From Lachnospiraceae bacterium UBA3801 (lineage in GTDB: Bacteria > Bacillota > Clostridia > Lachnospirales > Lachnospiraceae): 7,391 nt of DNA. The stretch lies in contig DFEN01000027.1 of the NCBI GenBank assembly GCA_002368685.1, positions 1-7,391 of the forward strand, given 5' to 3'. Positions 5,340-7,391 of the stretch are shown in pieces. The notes beneath the pieces were generated by a model, which did no database searches, was not told the DNA's origin, and was given only the letters and a program-made list of their open reading frames with translations. The translations under genes were made by a program, and so were the position numbers. Position 1 is the first letter of the stretch. Every line of letters begins with the position of its first letter.

Positions 5340-6341
5340 TTAGTTTTCCGCCGGCACATAATGCTGTACTGGTGTTGTACTGGCATCTATTGGGCACAAG
5401 GTATACCCCTCTGCCTTCAGCGTTTCTATAAGAGCCGGAAGAGCCTCCACTGTATTATGATGCTCATCGAGATCATGCATAAGTACTATTGAGTCACCTT
5501 CATTATTTCTAACACCAGCCATAATGTTTCCATTAAGCTCTTCAGGGGAATAGCCTGTATACTCGGCATCTCTGCTAAGAGCATTCCAGTCGAAATATTC
5601 GTATCCATTCTCATGAAGGTAGCTGATGCAATCATCTATGGAAACATTTGAAACACTATTTGAGCTACCGCCCGGGAATCTATAATACTTTGAATCAACT
5701 CCGGTTATTCTCTCAACAGTATCATGTACACCTTCGACATCTCTTATATAAGAATCCATATCCGCATATAGTCTATTATATACATGACTTGCAGAATGAA
5801 GCCCTATAGTATGTCCTTCCGCTGCTATACGGGTCAGCTGATCCATATATTTATAGCTATCAGCGACCACGAAAAATGTTGCTTTAACATCATACTTAGC
5901 TAAGATATCTAGTATCTCATTTGTATTCTCTGAAGGGCCATCATCAAATGTCAGATAAACCTTCTTCCCATTTGGTTCAACTACCGTATCCTGCACCAGA
6001 GCCTCGTCCTCCATCGAAGCATCTCCAGCCGTCTCACTTAATTCAGCATCTCCGGCTGTAGCATCTGAAACTCCAAGTGTCAGTGGATTCTGAGCTGTAG
6101 TATCCTTCTCCAGCCTTCTATTATCTTGTCCCAATATGTCCTCATTATCAGCTTCCGTAGACTCAACTGTTTTAATATTAGATTGAACAGCAAGCTCTCT
6201 TGCAACCTCATCCATCTTACGGTTGGCAGCATCATTTCTCTTCATTAGAGAAAATGTCACAACAGTTGGAAGAATAAGGAATGCAACAACCGAAACAATT
6301 AGAAGAAATTGGGGTAGTTTAAATCTTCTAATAAATTTCAC
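5340..6341 (-). CDS. Membrane-anchored NodB-family polysaccharide deacetylase
   Basis: 333 residues. A basic N-terminus and one hydrophobic segment (about 10-32) form a signal anchor. An acidic low-complexity linker (about 40-120, with TAGDA at 95-99 and 104-108) would cross the envelope. The NodB domain spans about 126-320. All five family motifs are visible: TFDDGPS (131-137, D133 and D134), the zinc-binding HSASH (H182, H186), RFPGG (221-225), DWN (251-253) and LMHD (287-290). Such enzymes remove N-acetyl groups from peptidoglycan or other surface glycans, often to resist lysozyme or autolysins; peptidoglycan is the likeliest substrate but unproven. The start is GTG, sharing one base with the stop of the preceding gene, with GAGGA about 7 nt upstream, so translation is probably coupled. 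Last gene of its three-gene unit. Confidence 0.92.
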   Translation of the reverse strand: MKFIRRFKLPQFLLIVSVVAFLILPTVVTFSLMKRNDAANRKMDEVARELAVQSNIKTVESTEADNEDILGQDNRRLEKDTTAQNPLTLGVSDATAGDAELSETAGDASMEDEALVQDTVVEPNGKKVYLTFDDGPSENTNEILDILAKYDVKATFFVVADSYKYMDQLTRIAAEGHTIGLHSASHVYNRLYADMDSYIRDVEGVHDTVERITGVDSKYYRFPGGSSNSVSNVSIDDCISYLHENGYEYFDWNALSRDAEYTGYSPEELNGNIMAGVRNNEGDSIVLMHDLDEHHNTVEALPALIETLKAEGYTLCPIDASTTPVQHYVPAEN

Positions 6342-6724
6342 TATTTTTCCTCTTTATTCATATTAAAGTATTTTTCACGCTTACCTATCATAGCATCGTA
6401 CTGGTCATACATTTTCTGCACACTATTTTCAAGCAGATAATAATGCATGCAATAAGGTACAAGGAGTATAAAAAGGAGAACGATAAGTGGAAGTATCATT
6501 ATTTCTCCCTTTATCACAAATGCAAGTATACTCATTACAGTACATATAGCCACCAGACAGAATACTATGAGATGAACCAGTCTCTCATGGGCAAAGAATT
6601 TTATCTGGGTGAGGTGTTTCTCAATCTCTTTATCCCAGTCACGTTCTACGCCTTTATTCATCTCACTGCTGTCATCCAGCAGTTCATCAATATATTTTAG
6701 ATAAGCAACTATTCTATTCTTCAT
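6341..6724 (-). CDS. Small two-helix membrane protein, function unknown
   Basis: 127 residues. I cannot assign a named family. A polar, charged N-terminus (1-47) contains KHLTQIKFFAHERLVHLI, which leads straight into the first hydrophobic helix (about 49-71). A short KGE turn and a second helix (about 75-97) follow, then a charged cytoplasmic-type tail (98-127). The hairpin topology suggests both ends on the same side, probably the cytoplasm. The start ATG lies inside the 3' end of the phosphodiesterase gene (11-nt overlap, reading AAGGTGAG as ribosome site), and its stop overlaps the deacetylase GTG by one base, so all three are likely translationally coupled. The context suggests a role with membrane lipid turnover or surface glycan modification, but this is inference from position only. 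Confidence 0.85.
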   Translation of the reverse strand: MKNRIVAYLKYIDELLDDSSEMNKGVERDWDKEIEKHLTQIKFFAHERLVHLIVFCLVAICTVMSILAFVIKGEIMILPLIVLLFILLVPYCMHYYLLENSVQKMYDQYDAMIGKREKYFNMNKEEK

Positions 6725-7391
6725 TTCTCACCTTCAGAGCGATATCAGGTCTATCTGTAATTATTCCTGCTATATCCTTCTTAAGTAGCTTTCTGATATC
6801 CTTTTTATCATTCACGGTCCACACATAAACAGGTATACCGCGTCTTTTCATTCTACTAAGAAATCCGAATCGAAGCAACCTCGAATTTGGACTTATAAAA
6901 TCCGCCCTGCAGGCTCTCAGTCTTCTCTCCGGGAAGAGCTCATTTATTCTTCTCTTAAGACTCGCCTTCTTATATCCAACCAGAAGCCCTGTACGGATAT
7001 TCGGATCAAACTCTTTTATTTTATAAGATACAGAATCCTTGAAGGATTTAACTGAATAATTATCGTAAGAAGCATTTTTCTTAAGAAGTCTTACAAGTCG
7101 GGATTCATAACCGGTTTCCTTAAGCTCTATATCCATAAATATTCTATTATTACAGAGTTCCAAAACCTCTACCAAAAGCGGAATATGAAAGCCCTGCTTC
7201 TTGGCAACAGCTTCCATCTCTTCATATGTATACCATGAAACAGGCTGATCAGCGAAGTTCTTGTCATGATAAACCACAAGTATGTTGTCCTTGGTTTTTC
7301 TGACATCGAACTCAACCATATCTGCTCCGACCTCTATGGCCTTCTCAAATGACTCAAGCGTATTCTCAACATCCACTAAACCAGATGCGCC
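6714..7391 (-). CDS. Glycerophosphodiester phosphodiesterase, 5' end missing
   Basis: 225 residues are visible; the frame stays open to the window edge. The first visible residues, GASG followed by ENTLESF, are the continuation of the family start HRGASG, so the catalytic HR of HRG lies just outside. An in-frame GTG at 7374-7376 is therefore not the start. The remaining GDPD motifs are intact: EFDVRKTKD (E27 and D29 of the visible part bind metal), VVYHD (second catalytic His, H42), DIELKE, VYVWTVND and GIITDRPD at the end. The enzyme hydrolyses glycerophosphodiesters to glycerol-3-phosphate and an alcohol, recycling phospholipid headgroups. Whether upstream membrane helices exist, as in some Firmicute GDPDs, cannot be seen. 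It overlaps the next gene by 11 nt. Confidence 0.93.
   Translation of the reverse strand, partial: GASGLVDVENTLESFEKAIEVGADMVEFDVRKTKDNILVVYHDKNFADQPVSWYTYEEMEAVAKKQGFHIPLLVEVLELCNNRIFMDIELKETGYESRLVRLLKKNASYDNYSVKSFKDSVSYKIKEFDPNIRTGLLVGYKKASLKRRINELFPERRLRACRADFISPNSRLLRFGFLSRMKRRGIPVYVWTVNDKKDIRKLLKKDIAGIITDRPDIALKVRNEE

Noticed and set aside
7374..7376. GTG as the start of the phosphodiesterase
   Set aside because: The frame continues upstream through GASG, the conserved continuation of the HRG motif, so the gene starts outside the window.

Overview
All genes in this window lie on the minus strand, so transcription runs from high to low coordinates. Moderately AT-rich DNA, AGGAGG-type ribosome sites, the Firmicute-style infC-rpmI-rplT order with an attenuator leader, a FolB-FolK fusion beside an HD hydrolase, and an acidic Ser/Asp/Ala/Thr-rich linker in a surface deacetylase all point to Clostridia. 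Family Lachnospiraceae is most likely. That assignment is inference from gene content, not from a marker comparison.

Layout in the direction of transcription. (1) 7391-5340: a tightly overlapping three-gene unit. It encodes a 5'-truncated glycerophosphodiester phosphodiesterase, a small two-helix membrane protein of unknown function, and a membrane-anchored NodB-family polysaccharide deacetylase. It looks like envelope lipid and cell-wall maintenance. (2) 5339-5207: a spacer with an inverted repeat that may end unit 1. (3) 5206-1509: a folate unit of folC, an HD-domain phosphohydrolase, and a long ORF that fuses dihydroneopterin aldolase (FolB), pterin pyrophosphokinase (FolK) and a complete prephenate dehydratase with its ACT domain (PheA). 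Three enzymes from two pathways that both draw on chorismate are thus one polypeptide; this is the most unusual item in the window. (4) 1500-1300: a strong promoter directly after the pheA stop codon and a structured leader ending in an intrinsic terminator, as expected for an L20-controlled attenuator. (5) 1286-140: the translation operon infC-rpmI-rplT. infC appears to start at a rare AUA codon. (6) 139-1: no clear operon terminator, then a consensus-like promoter with a 13-bp DNA dyad over its start point, driving a tRNA-Leu gene cut by the window edge.

Functionally, folC, the HD protein and FolB-FolK cover several steps of tetrahydrofolate synthesis. folE and folP are not in the window. 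Formyl-tetrahydrofolate is needed for initiator tRNA formylation, so a folate block next to the IF3 operon is thematically neat, but the separate promoter and attenuator suggest independent control.
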